The position numbers were made by a program, and so were the translations under genes. The notes under the pieces were generated by a model. It saw only the letters and a program-made list of their open reading frames with translations. It did not search any database and was not told the DNA's origin. 52,676 nt of DNA from Agromyces seonyuensis (GTDB taxonomy: Bacteria; Actinomycetota; Actinomycetes; Actinomycetales; Microbacteriaceae): NCBI RefSeq assembly GCF_009789225.1, contig NZ_WSTA01000019.1:1-52676 (forward strand). Reading direction: 5' to 3'. Positions 1-9,455 of the stretch are shown here, in pieces. The number at the start of each line of letters is the position of its first letter. The stretch's first letter is position 1.

Positions 1-199
1 CGCCTCGGCCGGCACCGCGGCGGGCTCGGCTCCGGCGCCGCGCGCGTCGAAACCGCGGCGGGCGAAGGATGCCTCGGGTGCGGCGGTCACGGGGGCGACG
101 CCGGCGGTCGATCCCGCTGCGGACGGCGGAACCGAGCCCGGCGCGACCGAGCCGAGCGGGGCGGAACCCGGCACGACCGACTCCGGCGCGAGCGACTAG
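1..199 (+). CDS. C-terminal tail of an upstream gene (5' end outside the window)
   Basis: An open frame enters from the left edge and stops at TAG 197-199. The visible 65 codons encode a low-complexity tail rich in Ala, Gly, Pro, Thr and Glu, with a short basic patch (PRRAK), and no recognisable domain. It ends 30 bases before treY on the same strand. From established trehalose-gene clusters in actinobacteria (glgX-treY-treZ) the gene could be the glycogen debranching enzyme glgX, but this is inferred from position only; the tail itself carries no glgX signature. Confidence 0.55.
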   Translation, partial: ASAGTAAGSAPAPRASKPRRAKDASGAAVTGATPAVDPAADGGTEPGATEPSGAEPGTTDSGASD

Positions 200-229
200 G
201 ACGCGCCACGGCGCAGGGAGGGGGACCCG

Positions 230-2605
230 ATGCGACTGATTCCGAGATCCACGTACCGAGTGCAGGTGCGGGCCGAGTTCGACCTCGACCAGGTCGCGGC
301 GATCGTGCCGTACCTGTCGAGCCTCGGGGTCGACTGGGTGTACCTCTCGCCGCTGCTCGAGGCGGAGCCCGGTTCGAACCACGGGTACGACGTCGTCGAC
401 CACCGCCGGGTCGACCCCGCGCGCGGCGGGCCGGGCGGCCTCGAGGCGCTGGTGGCGGCGGCGCGGCGCGCGGGCCTCGGTATCCTCGTCGATCTCGTGC
501 CGAACCACGTGGGCGTCGCGACGCCGCGGCACATGGCGTGGTGGTGGGACGTGCTCGCGAAGGGCCGGGAGTCCGAGTTCGCGGGGGCCTTCGACATCGA
601 CTGGGACTTCGGCGCCGGCAAGCTCCGCATCCCGGTGCTGGGATCGTCCGACGCGCTCGCCGAACTGCGCCTCGAGACGGCCGACGACGGCTCGTTCGAA
701 CTGGCCTACTTCGACCACCGCTTCCCGGTCGCCGCGGGCACGGCGAGCGAGGTCGGCGAGGATCCGATCGCCGTGCACGCCCGGCAGCACTACGCGCTCA
801 TGGACTGGCGCTGGGCCGATGATTTCCTCAACTACCGGCGCTTCTTCGGGGTGAACACGCTCGCGGCGGTGCGCGTGGAGGACCCGCGCTGGTTCGAGGA
901 GTCCCATGTCGAGGTGCTGCGCTGGGTGCGCGACGGCCTCGCCGACGGCCTCCGCATCGACCACCCCGACGGACTGCGCGACCCGATCGGCTACCTCGCC
1001 GCGCTCGCCGACGCGACCGGCGGCGTCTACGTGCTCGCGGAGAAGATCCTCGAGGGCGACGAGGCGCTGCCGGCGTGGGCGGCCGACGGCACGACGGGCT
1101 ACGACGCGCTCGCCGACGTCGACCGCGTGCTCATCGACCCGGCGGGGGAGCCGCTGCTCACGGACTTCGACGCGGAGCTGCGCGAGGACGTCGACCACCT
1201 CGACCACGCCGAGCTCGTGCGCGACACGAAGCGGGGCGTCGCGAACGGGTTGCTCCGCTCCGAGGTGCTGCGGCTCGCGCGCGAGCTCGACGGCCCCGAG
1301 CACGGCGAACCGGTCGTCGACGCGCTCGCCGAACTGCTGACGGGCTTCCCCGTCTACCGCTCGTACCTGCCGTTCGGACGGGAGCACCTGGAGTGGGCCG
1401 CCGATGCGGCGCTGCGCGAACGGCCCGACCTGGAGGCCGAGCTCGACCGCATCGTGCCGCGCCTGCTCGACCCCTCGGAGCCCGCGGCGATCCGGTTCCA
1501 GCAGACGAGCGGCATGGTCATGGCCAAGGGCGTCGAGGACCGGGCGTTCTACCGCGACTCGCGGCTTACGAGCCTCACCGAGGTCGGCGGCGACCCCGCC
1601 GTGTTCGCGATCGACACGGACGGCTTCCACGAACGTCAGCGGCGGCGCTTCGAGACGCTGCCGCACTCGATGACGACGCTCTCGACGCACGACACGAAGC
1701 GCGGCGAGGACGTGCGGGCCCGCATCGACGCGATCGCCGAGCCGGCCGCTGCCGCCGACTGGGTCGCCTACCTCCGCGTGCTGGAGGCACTCGTCGGCAC
1801 GGGCGACGGGGCCTTCGACCACCTGCTCTGGCAGGCCGTCGTCGGGGCGTGGCCGATCTCCCGCGAGCGCCTGCACGCCTACGCCGAGAAGGCCGCGCGC
1901 GAGGCGGGCGACTCGACGGACTGGAACGATCCCGACGCCGACTTCGAGAAGCGGGTGCACTCGCTCGTCGACGCGGTCTACGACGACGAGCGGGTCGCGG
2001 GGCTCGTCGCGGAAGTCGTCGGGATGCTCGCCGAGCCCGGGCGCTCGAACGGGCTCGCCGCGAAGCTGCTGCAGCTCACCATGCCGGGCGTCCCCGACGT
2101 CTACCAGGGCTCGGAGCTGTGGGAACGCTCGCTCGTCGACCCCGACAACCGTCGCCCCGTCGACTTCGCCGAGCGTCGCGCCCTCCTCGCGCGCCTCGAC
2201 ACCGGCTGGCTGCCGGAGGTCGACGAGTCGGGCGCGACGAAGCTGCTCGTGACGAGCCGCGCGCTGCGTCTGCGCCGATCGCATCCGGAGCTCTTCACCG
2301 GCTACTCGCCCGTCGCGGCCGACGGCCCGGCGGCCGACCACCTGCTCGGCTTCGACCGGGGCGGGGCCGTGACCCTCGTGACCCGCTTCCCGCGCGGGCT
2401 CGCCGAGCGCGGCGGTTGGGGCGAGACGACCGTGACCCTGCCGGGCATCGCCGCGCGGCACACCGACGTGCTGACGGGGCTCGAGTACGAGCACGACGTG
2501 CTGCGCGTCGCCGACCTGTTCGCCCGCTACCCCGTGGCGCTGCTCGCCCCGGTGGACGGCGGGGCGGGACCGGATCCGGCGGACGCCCGGAGGGAGCGAC
2601 GATGA
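230..2605 (+). CDS. treY: Maltooligosyl trehalose synthase (TreY)
   Basis: A GH13-family enzyme of 791 residues, normal for TreY. It isomerises the reducing-end alpha-1,4 bond of maltodextrins to an alpha-1,1 bond, giving maltooligosyl trehalose in the cytoplasm. Visible motifs are the N-terminal STYRVQ start typical of TreY, region I around VDLVPNHVG, the nucleophile region [11 protein letters not shown] (Asp near residue 244), the acid/base region YVLAEKIL, and the third catalytic Asp region [15 protein letters not shown]. The ATG at 230 follows a GGAGGGGGA ribosome binding site. The stop overlaps the treZ start as ATGA, so the two are translationally coupled. Together with TreZ it makes trehalose, an osmolyte and stress protectant. 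Confidence 0.96.
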   Translation: MRLIPRSTYRVQVRAEFDLDQVAAIVPYLSSLGVDWVYLSPLLEAEPGSNHGYDVVDHRRVDPARGGPGGLEALVAAARRAGLGILVDLVPNHVGVATPRHMAWWWDVLAKGRESEFAGAFDIDWDFGAGKLRIPVLGSSDALAELRLETADDGSFELAYFDHRFPVAAGTASEVGEDPIAVHARQHYALMDWRWADDFLNYRRFFGVNTLAAVRVEDPRWFEESHVEVLRWVRDGLADGLRIDHPDGLRDPIGYLAALADATGGVYVLAEKILEGDEALPAWAADGTTGYDALADVDRVLIDPAGEPLLTDFDAELREDVDHLDHAELVRDTKRGVANGLLRSEVLRLARELDGPEHGEPVVDALAELLTGFPVYRSYLPFGREHLEWAADAALRERPDLEAELDRIVPRLLDPSEPAAIRFQQTSGMVMAKGVEDRAFYRDSRLTSLTEVGGDPAVFAIDTDGFHERQRRRFETLPHSMTTLSTHDTKRGEDVRARIDAIAEPAAAADWVAYLRVLEALVGTGDGAFDHLLWQAVVGAWPISRERLHAYAEKAAREAGDSTDWNDPDADFEKRVHSLVDAVYDDERVAGLVAEVVGMLAEPGRSNGLAAKLLQLTMPGVPDVYQGSELWERSLVDPDNRRPVDFAERRALLARLDTGWLPEVDESGATKLLVTSRALRLRRSHPELFTGYSPVAADGPAADHLLGFDRGGAVTLVTRFPRGLAERGGWGETTVTLPGIAARHTDVLTGLEYEHDVLRVADLFARYPVALLAPVDGGAGPDPADARRERR

Positions 2606-4371
2606 CCGGGTTCCGCGTGTGGGCGCCCCGGGCGGGCCGGATGACCCTCGAGCTCGACGGCGCGCGCATCCCGATGACGGCCGGGACCGGCGGCTGGTGG
2701 AGCGCCGAGGGGGAGGGCCGCGACTACGGCTTCCTCATCGACGACGCTGCCCCGCCCCGCCCCGACCCCCGCTCGCGGCGGCAACCGAACGGGGTGCACG
2801 GCCTGTCCCGCGTCGAGCCGACGATCGAGCCCCTGCCCGCAGTGCCGCGCGCGGGCGGGTGGACGGGGCGGCAGCTCGCCGGCGGGATCGTCTACGAGCT
2901 CCACATCGGCACGTTCACGCCCGAGGGCACCTTCGAGGCGGCGATCGCGCGGCTCGACCACCTCGTCCACCTCGGCGTCGACTTCGTCGAGGTGCTGCCG
3001 GTGAACGCCTTCAACGGCGAGTGGAACTGGGGCTACGACGGCGTGCTCTGGTACGCCGTGCAGGAGTCCTACGGCGGGCCGGCCGGCTACCGCCACTTCG
3101 TCGACGCGTGCCACGAGCGCGGGCTCGCGGTCATCCAGGACGTGGTCTACAACCACCTCGGGCCCTCGGGCAACTACCTGCCCGAGTTCGGCCCGTACCT
3201 GCACGAGGGACGGGCGAACACCTGGGGCGCGTCGATGAACCTCGACGGGCCCGACTCCGACGAGGTCCGCGCGTTCATCATCGACAACGCGCTCATGTGG
3301 CTCGGCGAGTACGGCGTCGACGGCCTGCGGCTCGACGCCGTCCACGCCCTCGTCGACCACCGGGCGGTGCACCTGCTCGAGGAGCTGGCCGAGCGCGTCG
3401 ACGCGCTCTCGGCGCACGTCGGCCGACCGCTGACGCTCATCGCGGAGTCGGACCTCAACGATCCGCGGCTCATCCGCTCGCGCGAGGCGAACGGGTACGG
3501 CCTGGATGCCCAGTGGAGCGACGACTTCCACCACGCGGTGCACGTGGCCGTGTCGGGGGAGACCGTCGGGTACTACGCCGACTTCGCCCCGCTGTCGGCG
3601 CTGGCCGACGTGCTCGAGGGCGGGTTCTTCCATGCCCGGACGCGCTCGACCTTCCGCGGTCGCATCCACGGCCGGCCGATCGACACGGAGCGCACGCCGA
3701 CGTGGCGGCTCGTCGTCTTCGATCAGGACCACGACCAGATCGGCAACCGCGCCGTCGGCGACCGGCTCAGCGCGAGCGTGGATGACGGTGGCCTCAGGAT
3801 CGCGGCCGCGCTGACGCTGCTCTCGCCGTTCACCCCCATGCTCTTCATGGGCGAGGAGTGGGCGGCGACGACGCCGTGGCAGTTCTTCACTTCGCACCCC
3901 GAGCCCGAGCTCGGGAAGGCGACCGCCGAGGGCCGTATCGCCGAGTTCGAGCGCATGGGCTGGGATCCCGCGGTCGTGCCCGACCCGCAGGACCCCGAGA
4001 CGTTCCGCCGGTCGAAGCTCGACTGGTCGGAGCCGTACCCGGCGGGGGAGGACGGCACCGCGCACTCCCGGATGCTCGCCTGGTACCGCGAGCTCATCGC
4101 CCTGCGGAAGGCCAGGCCGGAGCTCACGGACCCGTCCTTCGCGGCGACCGAGGTCGAGGTCGATGAGGCCGCACGCACCCTGCTGGTGCATCGCGGGCGG
4201 CTCGCGATCGCCGTGAACCTCTCGGATGCCGGGGCGACGGTCGCCCTCGACGGCGCGGTGCTCGCGGACTCGACGCGAGCGGCCGACGGCCGCTCGTCCC
4301 GCACCGTGCTCGGCTCCGCGGAGCTGCCGCCGCGGAGCATCCTCGTCGTCGAAGCCCCGTCGGTCGAGTAG
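2602..4371 (+). CDS. treZ: Maltooligosyltrehalose trehalohydrolase (TreZ)
   Basis: A 589-residue GH13 enzyme that cleaves maltooligosyl trehalose to free trehalose. It begins with a small beta-sandwich ([11 protein letters not shown]), followed by the GH13 barrel. Region I is [11 protein letters not shown], the nucleophile lies in [10 protein letters not shown], the acid/base in [12 protein letters not shown], and region IV is [15 protein letters not shown]. The start ATG lies inside the treY stop (ATGA), the usual coupling for this pair. The last codons (Ser-Val-Glu-stop) come from a dispersed intergenic repeat: the TAG at 4369-4371 is part of a GGTCGAGTAG copy, so the C-terminus seems to have been rewritten by the repeat. 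Confidence 0.96.
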   Translation: MTGFRVWAPRAGRMTLELDGARIPMTAGTGGWWSAEGEGRDYGFLIDDAAPPRPDPRSRRQPNGVHGLSRVEPTIEPLPAVPRAGGWTGRQLAGGIVYELHIGTFTPEGTFEAAIARLDHLVHLGVDFVEVLPVNAFNGEWNWGYDGVLWYAVQESYGGPAGYRHFVDACHERGLAVIQDVVYNHLGPSGNYLPEFGPYLHEGRANTWGASMNLDGPDSDEVRAFIIDNALMWLGEYGVDGLRLDAVHALVDHRAVHLLEELAERVDALSAHVGRPLTLIAESDLNDPRLIRSREANGYGLDAQWSDDFHHAVHVAVSGETVGYYADFAPLSALADVLEGGFFHARTRSTFRGRIHGRPIDTERTPTWRLVVFDQDHDQIGNRAVGDRLSASVDDGGLRIAAALTLLSPFTPMLFMGEEWAATTPWQFFTSHPEPELGKATAEGRIAEFERMGWDPAVVPDPQDPETFRRSKLDWSEPYPAGEDGTAHSRMLAWYRELIALRKARPELTDPSFAATEVEVDEAARTLLVHRGRLAIAVNLSDAGATVALDGAVLADSTRAADGRSSRTVLGSAELPPRSILVVEAPSVE

Positions 4372-4497
4372 CGACGCCCCCGTCGTCGGTCGAGTACCGA
4401 ACCCCCGTCGTCGGTCGAGTAGCGACGAAGGAGCGTATCGAGACCAGGGGAGACGGCCCACCTGGCTTCGAGACGCTCCGCTCCTCGAACGACGACG
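4355..4497. repeat. Dispersed palindromic repeat, copy A (three GGTCGAGTA units plus an inverted arm)
   Basis: Three direct copies of CCCCGTC-(GTC)-GGTCGAGTA lie at about 4355-4371, 4377-4396 and 4404-4421. The third continues into CGACGAAGGAGCGTATCGA. An inverted arm follows (TTCGAGACGCTCCGCTCC, about 4465-4482), so the element can fold into a long hairpin and may serve as a transcription stop between treZ and the convergent minus-strand gene. The same core occurs near 16.4 kb. Elements of this kind are scattered through Microbacteriaceae genomes. Confidence 0.75.
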
Positions 4498-4518
4498 CAC
4501 CCCGGCCGTCGGACCGGC

Positions 4519-4911
4519 TCAGACCGCGTCGACGTAGAGCCAGGTCGGCTCGCGGCGGAAGCGCGAGCGCTCGCGCTGGCTGCGGCGCTCGCCGTCGACG
4601 CGGGAGAACGCCTCGAACTCCACGATGCCCTCGCGGTCGAACGGGCCGCCGGCGAGCGTGTCGAGGATGTCGAGGCGGAGCCAGCGCACGTCCTCGTCGA
4701 GGTCGAGTGCGGCGGGCCGCGTCGACGGATGCCAACTCGCGAGCAGGTAACCCGTATTGCCGGCTACGAAGGCCGTGAAGCGTGAGCGCATGAGCGCCAG
4801 CGCGGTGGGGGCGCTGCGGTCGCCCGCATGCAGCGGCCCGCAGCACTCCCCGAAGGTCAGGCCGGTGCCGCAGGGGCAGCGGTCGTCGGCGCCGAGGTTC
4901 GCGAACGGCAT
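4519..4911 (-). CDS. YchJ-family SEC-C motif protein (UPF0225-like)
   Basis: A 130-residue protein with an N-terminal SEC-C zinc-binding motif (CPCGTGLTFGECCGPLHAG, Cys at about 13, 15, 24 and 25) and the YchJ-type domain with MRSRFTAFV and YLLASWHPSTRP. The family is widespread and cytoplasmic, of unknown biochemical role; the SEC-C motif binds zinc and is shared with SecA. The length matches the family. The gene is convergent with treZ across repeat copy A and lies 15 bases downstream of the carboxypeptidase gene on the same strand. No strong ribosome binding site is visible before the ATG. Confidence 0.85.
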   Translation of the reverse strand: MPFANLGADDRCPCGTGLTFGECCGPLHAGDRSAPTALALMRSRFTAFVAGNTGYLLASWHPSTRPAALDLDEDVRWLRLDILDTLAGGPFDREGIVEFEAFSRVDGERRSQRERSRFRREPTWLYVDAV

Positions 4912-4926
4912 CAGGTCACCGATCAG

Positions 4927-5721
4927 TCAGTCGGCGTAGCCGGGAGCGGCGGGGAGCCCGAAGAACTCCTCGAGCGTCGTGACGCCGGTGTCGTGCAGGT
5001 GCGTCGCCAGCTCGACGCCGACGAAGCGGTAGTGCCACGGCTCGAACTGGAACCCCGTGACCTCGACCTTGTCGGCCGGATAGCGCAATAGGAATCCGAA
5101 CCGGTAGGCGTTCGTCGCGAGCCACTGGCCTTCGGGCGTGTCCGCGAAGCAGGTGTCGAGCGAGCAGTCGCCGGAGGCCGCGCCGATGTCCATCGTCAGC
5201 CCGGTCTGATGCTCCGAATACCCTGGTCTGGCGGTCAATCGCTCGGTCTCCTCCTGGCCGAGGCTCGCGAGGTTCTCGTTGTAGATCCGCTCCTGCGACG
5301 AGTAGCGCCGGTAGGCGGAATCGCCGCGGAGCGACAGACCCGCCTCGGTCTCGGCAGCGGCGAAGAGCTGCTCGACGGCTGCCGCCGCCTCGGGGCGCAT
5401 GTCGGCGTAGCCCGACACGTTGGCCGACACGATCTCGGGGGCGTAGTCGATGGGGTTGAGCGGGCGGAGCTTGTTCACGACGATCCAGATCGAGTTCGGG
5501 TCGTCGATCGAGTTGGCGGACTTGTCGAAGGTCTCCACCGGTGCCGGTGCCTGCGGCGGGGTCGCGGGCTCGGGCCGCGTCGGGGCCTCGGTGGATCCGA
5601 CGGAATCGGGCGTCGCCTGCGGCGGGTCGGCGAACCAGAACACGATCCCGACGATCGCAACGAGGAGGACGGCTGCGACGATCCCGATGATCGGTCCGCG
5701 TCCGGCAGTGCGCTCGGGCAT
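4927..5721 (-). CDS. M15-family D-alanyl-D-alanine carboxypeptidase, membrane anchored (VanY/DacB-like)
   Basis: A 264-residue zinc peptidase that trims the terminal D-Ala of peptidoglycan stem peptides outside the membrane. One transmembrane helix (about residues 8-30) is followed by a Pro/Thr/Glu-rich linker and the M15 domain. The zinc signature SEHQTGLTMD (SxHxxGxxxD) and the later EPWHYRFVG supply the metal ligands. I chose the ATG at 5721 over an in-frame start 32 codons upstream because a TATGAT box sits exactly 6 nt before it (5728-5733 on the plus strand), the leaderless arrangement used by many genes here. The upstream region is shared with the cellobiose operon promoter. Confidence 0.9.
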   Translation of the reverse strand: MPERTAGRGPIIGIVAAVLLVAIVGIVFWFADPPQATPDSVGSTEAPTRPEPATPPQAPAPVETFDKSANSIDDPNSIWIVVNKLRPLNPIDYAPEIVSANVSGYADMRPEAAAAVEQLFAAAETEAGLSLRGDSAYRRYSSQERIYNENLASLGQEETERLTARPGYSEHQTGLTMDIGAASGDCSLDTCFADTPEGQWLATNAYRFGFLLRYPADKVEVTGFQFEPWHYRFVGVELATHLHDTGVTTLEEFFGLPAAPGYAD

Positions 5722-5869
5722 CCGTCGATCATACGCGGCGCCGCTCGGCGCGAACCGGGCGCCGGCGTCGGGCGGGTGGTCCGGATCGGCGGCGACGGGC
5801 GATCCCAGCTCCGGCACGGGTGGAAACGCTTGCGAAACACGCGGGGAACGACCGCGACACGCCGTTCGT

Positions 5870-5881
5870 GAGAGCGCTCTC
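5870..5881. promoter_or_regulatory. LacI-family operator O1 (perfect palindrome GAGAGCGCTCTC)
   Basis: A perfect 12-bp palindrome directly abutting the TTGACA -35 box. Its GAGCGCTC core is the core of the CebR/CelR operator TGGGAGCGCTCCCA known from Streptomyces and Thermobifida cellobiose control. An identical copy lies 58 bp downstream. The probable ligand-binding repressor is the LacI protein at 10953-11966. Confidence 0.85.
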
Positions 5882-5911
5882 TTGACAAGTCCGGAACCGT
5901 GCGTCTAAGTT
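5882..5911 (+). promoter_or_regulatory. Promoter of the cellobiose operon (TTGACA / TCTAAG or TAAGTT)
   Basis: A perfect TTGACA at 5882-5887. The -10 is either TCTAAG at 5904-5909 (16-bp spacer) or TAAGTT at 5906-5911 (18-bp spacer). The core promoter lies exactly between two identical operators, so repressor binding would block polymerase or loop the DNA. Just downstream (5914-5926) CGACT and AGTCG form a small inverted repeat. Confidence 0.8.
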
Positions 5912-5927
5912 TTCGACTCGAAGTCGT

Positions 5928-5939
5928 GAGAGCGCTCTC
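5928..5939. promoter_or_regulatory. LacI-family operator O2 (perfect palindrome GAGAGCGCTCTC)
   Basis: Second exact copy of the 12-bp palindrome, centred 58 bp after O1 and about 15-20 bp after the probable transcription start. With O1 it brackets the promoter, typical of tight LacI-family repression. Confidence 0.85.
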
Positions 5940-5998
5940 TCCTTGAGATGTGGCGTCCTGACGATCACATTCCCAACCCACCTCACAAAGGAGTGACC

Positions 5999-7318
5999 GT
6001 GAAGCTTTCACGCCACACGAAGGTCGCGGCGGCCGTTGCCGGCGCCGCCTCCATCGCGCTCCTCGCCACCGCCTGCTCCTCCGGCGGTAGCGAGTCCGGA
6101 TCCGACGGGGACATCACCCTCACCGTCACGACCTTCGGCACGATGGGCCTCGACGACCTCTACGCGCAGTACGAGGCCGACCACCCCGGCATCACCATCA
6201 AGCCCACCAACATCGACACGGGCGGCAACGCGCTCACCGACTGGCAGACCAAGCAGGCCGCCGGCTCGGGTCTGCCCGACGTCCAGGCCGTCGAAGAGGG
6301 CTGGCTCTCCAAGGTCATGCAGGTCTCCGACTCCTTCACCGACCTCAACGAGTACGGCGGCGCCGAGAACTCGGCCGATCAGGTCTCCTGGAAGAACGAG
6401 CAGGCCACCGACGCGGACGGCCGCCTCATCGGCTACGGCACCGACATCGGCCCCGAGGGCCTCTGCTACAACGGCGCGCTCTTCGAGGCCGCCGGCTTGC
6501 CGAGCGACCGCGAGTCCGTCGCGGCGCTCTTCGGCGGCGACGACGCGACCTGGGAGAAGTTCTTCGAGGTCGGCAAGCAGTACACCGACAAGACCGGCAA
6601 GGCGTTCTACGACCAGTCCGGCTTCGTCTGGAACTCGATGGTCAACCAGCTCCCCGAGGGCTACTACACGTCCGACGGCGAGCTCAACGTCGAGGGCAAC
6701 TCCGAGCTCGAGGCCCGCTGGGCACTCCTCGCCCAGGGTGCAGCCGACGGCCTCTCGGCGAACCAGACCCAGTGGGACTGGGGCGGGGGCAAGGCGTTCA
6801 TCGACGGCTCCTTCGCGACCTTCGTCTGCCCGGGCTGGATGCTCGGCAACGTCAAGGGCAACGTCGAGGCCGCCGGTGGCGACGCCACTTCCGGCTGGGA
6901 CTTCGCCGACGTCTTCCCCGGCGGCGCGGCCAACTGGGGCGGCACGTTCCTGACCGTCCCCACCACTTCGAAGCACCCGAAGGAGGCGGCGGAGCTCGCC
7001 GCGTTCCTCACGAGCACCGAGTCGCAGGTCGCCGCCTTCCAGGCAGCCGGCGCCTTCCCCTCGACGACCACCGCGCAGGCCGACCCCGGCGTGACCGGTG
7101 AGAGCGAGCTCACGGAGTTCTTCAACGACGCGCCCGTCGGTCAGATCCTCGGCTCGCGCGCCGAGGGCGTCGTCGCCCAGTACAAGGGCCCGGACGACTC
7201 GGTCATCCAGGAGCAGGTCTTCGGACCCTCGGTCCAGGAGCTCGACTCCGGCAAGGCCGACGGCCCGACCGCGTGGGACCACGCGATCGACCTGCTGAAC
7301 CAGCTCGTCGCGCAGTAA
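5999..7318 (+). CDS. Sugar ABC transporter substrate-binding lipoprotein (cellobiose/cello-oligosaccharide type)
   Basis: A 439-residue family-1 extracellular solute-binding protein. The GTG at 5999 is chosen over an upstream ATG because AAAGGAG (5987-5993) lies 5 nt before it and translation from there gives a clean lipoprotein signal: basic start, hydrophobic stretch, lipobox LATAC with Cys26. The mature part has the LTVTTFGTMGL strand start and the usual GYGTDIGPEGLCYN and MVNQLPEGYY segments. It is the first gene of a five-gene operon with two permeases, a GH1 beta-glucosidase and a LacI regulator. That layout and the CebR-like operators point to cellobiose or related beta-glucosides, though the ligand cannot be read from the sequence. 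Confidence 0.92.
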   Translation: MKLSRHTKVAAAVAGAASIALLATACSSGGSESGSDGDITLTVTTFGTMGLDDLYAQYEADHPGITIKPTNIDTGGNALTDWQTKQAAGSGLPDVQAVEEGWLSKVMQVSDSFTDLNEYGGAENSADQVSWKNEQATDADGRLIGYGTDIGPEGLCYNGALFEAAGLPSDRESVAALFGGDDATWEKFFEVGKQYTDKTGKAFYDQSGFVWNSMVNQLPEGYYTSDGELNVEGNSELEARWALLAQGAADGLSANQTQWDWGGGKAFIDGSFATFVCPGWMLGNVKGNVEAAGGDATSGWDFADVFPGGAANWGGTFLTVPTTSKHPKEAAELAAFLTSTESQVAAFQAAGAFPSTTTAQADPGVTGESELTEFFNDAPVGQILGSRAEGVVAQYKGPDDSVIQEQVFGPSVQELDSGKADGPTAWDHAIDLLNQLVAQ

Positions 7319-7336
7319 GCCAGACGGACGAACGGC

Positions 7337-7365
7337 CGGGCCCGGCGGAGCATCCGCCGGGCCCG
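7337..7365 (+). terminator. Intercistronic hairpin between binding protein and permease genes
   Basis: A perfect 13-bp stem (CGGGCCCGGCGGA, 7337-7349, pairing with 7353-7365) and a 3-base GCA loop, with no T-run after it. A stem here can protect the 3' end of the binding-protein message or stop part of the transcripts, giving more binding protein than permease. The arabinoside operon has a hairpin at the same position. Confidence 0.7.
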
Positions 7366-7405
7366 ACCCCCGAAACACCCCCCCCGAACCCAGACAGGCG
7401 AGCAG

Positions 7406-8557
7406 ATGACCTCGACACTCACCCCTCCGGCGGAGTCCGCGCCGGCGGCGCCGGCCCCCGCAGGGAAGCCGTCGAAGGACCGTTCCGAATTCCGCCGGAA
7501 GCTCTCGCGCTTCGACCTCAAGGCCTCGCCGTACTTCTACGTCGCGCCCTTCTTCATCCTCTTCGGACTCGTCGGGCTCTTCCCGCTCGTCTACACGTTC
7601 GTCGTCTCGCTGAACGACTGGAACCTGCTCACGGGTCCCGGCGAGTGGGTCGGCCTCGACAACTTCGCCGCCGAGCTCACCGACCCGCTGTTCTGGAACT
7701 CGCTGTTCAACACCTTCAGCATCTTCCTGCTGTCCGCGATCCCGCAGCTCATCGCGGCCGTCGTCATCGCCGCGGTGCTCGATCAGAACATCCGAGCGAA
7801 GACGTTCTGGCGGCTGTCGGTGATCCTCCCGTACATCGTCACCCCCGTCGCCGTGACGCTGATCTTCAGCAACATCTTCGGCGAGCAGTACGGCCTCGTG
7901 AACAACATCCTCACGACCATCGGGCTCGACCCGGTCATGTGGAAGACCGAGACCCTCCCCTCGCACATCGCCATCGCGATCATGGTCAACTGGCGCTGGA
8001 CCGGCTACAACGCGCTCATCCTCCTCGCGGCCATGCAGGCCGTCCCCAAGGACATCCACGAGTCGGCCGCCCTCGACGGCGCCGGTGCCGTGCGCCGGTT
8101 CTTCTCGATCACGATCCCGAGCATCCGCCCGACGATGATCTTCGTGATCATCACCGCCACCATCGGCGGACTCCAGATCTTCACCGAGCCCAAGCTCTTC
8201 AACGCCGCGAGCTCCATCCCCGGCGGTCCGCAGCGGCAGTACCAGACCACGGTGCTCTACATCTGGGACCTCGCGTTCAACCGGCAGGAGTTCGGCAAGG
8301 CCTCCGCAGTCGCCTGGATCCTCTTCCTCATCGTCGTCGCCTTCGGCCTCCTGAACTTCTGGCTCTCCCGGCGCATCGCCTCCGGCGAGAACCGCGCCAT
8401 CTCGAAGCGGCGGGCCAAGCGACTCGCCCGCTACCGCACCGAGCAGGAGCTCGAGCTCGACCGACTCTCCGCGATCCCGGGCGCCCCCGCCCGCACCGGC
8501 GCCTCCGTGCCGCTCGAGCGCGACGCCGATCTGACCCCCGAGGAGCGTGACGCATGA
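7406..8557 (+). CDS. Sugar ABC transporter permease (MalF type)
   Basis: A 383-residue inner-membrane permease with about six transmembrane helices, a cytoplasmic N-terminus rich in Ala and Pro, and the EAA loop ESAALDGAGAVRRFFSITIP that docks the ATPase. A long charged cytoplasmic tail (RRAKRLARYRTEQELELDR) follows the last helix. It pairs with the next permease, whose start overlaps this stop as ATGA. No ATPase gene is present, so an ATPase encoded elsewhere (MsiK type) must energise it. Confidence 0.93.
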   Translation: MTSTLTPPAESAPAAPAPAGKPSKDRSEFRRKLSRFDLKASPYFYVAPFFILFGLVGLFPLVYTFVVSLNDWNLLTGPGEWVGLDNFAAELTDPLFWNSLFNTFSIFLLSAIPQLIAAVVIAAVLDQNIRAKTFWRLSVILPYIVTPVAVTLIFSNIFGEQYGLVNNILTTIGLDPVMWKTETLPSHIAIAIMVNWRWTGYNALILLAAMQAVPKDIHESAALDGAGAVRRFFSITIPSIRPTMIFVIITATIGGLQIFTEPKLFNAASSIPGGPQRQYQTTVLYIWDLAFNRQEFGKASAVAWILFLIVVAFGLLNFWLSRRIASGENRAISKRRAKRLARYRTEQELELDRLSAIPGAPARTGASVPLERDADLTPEERDA

Positions 8558-9447
8558 GCGCCGCAACCGTCGACCGTGGAACGCGCACGAGCGCGCCGAC
8601 GCCGAAGCCCGGCAAGCGGCGCTCGATGGGCATCGAGCGCCGCCCCGGCTGGTTCACCTACACCCTCATCGGCGTGTTCTTCGTCGCCGGGGCGTACCCC
8701 CTCTACTGGTCGTTCGTCATCGGCTCGAGCGACAAGTCGGCGCTGACGAGCACGTGGCCGCCGCTGCTGCCCGGCGGGCAGTTCTGGATCAACGCCGCCG
8801 AGGTCTTCGACACGATCGACTTCTGGAAGGCGCTGCTCAACAGCGTCATCGTCTCGAGCGTCATCACGCTCTCGGTGATCGTGTTCTCGACGCTCGCCGG
8901 CTACGCCTTCGCCAAGCTCCGCTTCCGCGGCCGCGAGGGCCTCATGGTCTTCGTCATCGCGACGCTCGCCGTGCCGACGCAGCTCGGCATCATCCCCCTC
9001 TTCATGCTCATGAAGGACTTCGGCTGGACCGGCACCCTCGGCGCCGTCATCATCCCGACCCTCGTGACGGCGTTCGGCGTGTTCTTCATGCGCCAGTACC
9101 TCGTCGACGTCATCCCGGACGAGCTCATCGAAGCCGCCCGCGTCGACGGCGCGAGCATGATCCGCACGTTCTGGCACGTCGGCGTGCCCGCCGCGCGCCC
9201 GGCGATGGCGATCCTCGGTCTGTTCACGTTCATGACGGCCTGGACCGACTACCTGTGGCCGCTGCTCGTCGTGCCGCAGAACCCGACGTTGCAGGTGGCG
9301 CTCAGCCAGTTGCAGTCGGCCAAGTACGTGGACTATTCGGTCGTGCTCGCCGGTGCGGTGCTCGCGACCCTCCCGCTCCTCATCCTCTTCGTGGTGGCGG
9401 GCAAGCAGTTGGTGTCCGGCATCATGGCCGGTGCGGTGAAGGGTTGA
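8554..9447 (+). CDS. Sugar ABC transporter permease (MalG type)
   Basis: A 297-residue partner permease with six predicted transmembrane helices and the EAA loop ELIEAARVDGASMIRTFWH followed by VGVPAARP. It starts within the stop codon of the upstream permease (ATGA), so the two are made together. It is followed after 8 bases by the beta-glucosidase gene. Confidence 0.93.
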   Translation: MSAATVDRGTRTSAPTPKPGKRRSMGIERRPGWFTYTLIGVFFVAGAYPLYWSFVIGSSDKSALTSTWPPLLPGGQFWINAAEVFDTIDFWKALLNSVIVSSVITLSVIVFSTLAGYAFAKLRFRGREGLMVFVIATLAVPTQLGIIPLFMLMKDFGWTGTLGAVIIPTLVTAFGVFFMRQYLVDVIPDELIEAARVDGASMIRTFWHVGVPAARPAMAILGLFTFMTAWTDYLWPLLVVPQNPTLQVALSQLQSAKYVDYSVVLAGAVLATLPLLILFVVAGKQLVSGIMAGAVKG

Positions 9448-9455
9448 CCTCTCAG

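Noticed and set aside
1075..2601. Upstream extension of the treZ frame into treY
   Set aside because: It overlaps a complete GH13 protein in another frame; TreZ homology begins at the ATG at 2602.
5722..5817. Upstream ATG 5817 for the D,D-carboxypeptidase
   Set aside because: The extension is not family-like, and TATGAT lies 6 nt before ATG 5721.
5821..5837. A third LacI operator around AAACGCTTGCGAAA
   Set aside because: It is only weakly symmetric and unlike the two perfect palindromes.
5948..5998. ATG 5948 as start of the first binding protein
   Set aside because: It lies just past operator O2 and would place 17 polar residues before the lipoprotein signal; GTG 5999 has a strong ribosome binding site.
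6008..8566. An 852-codon minus-strand open frame opposite the cellobiose operon
   Set aside because: Val/Gly/Glu/Arg-rich shadow of real genes; no domain and no promoter.
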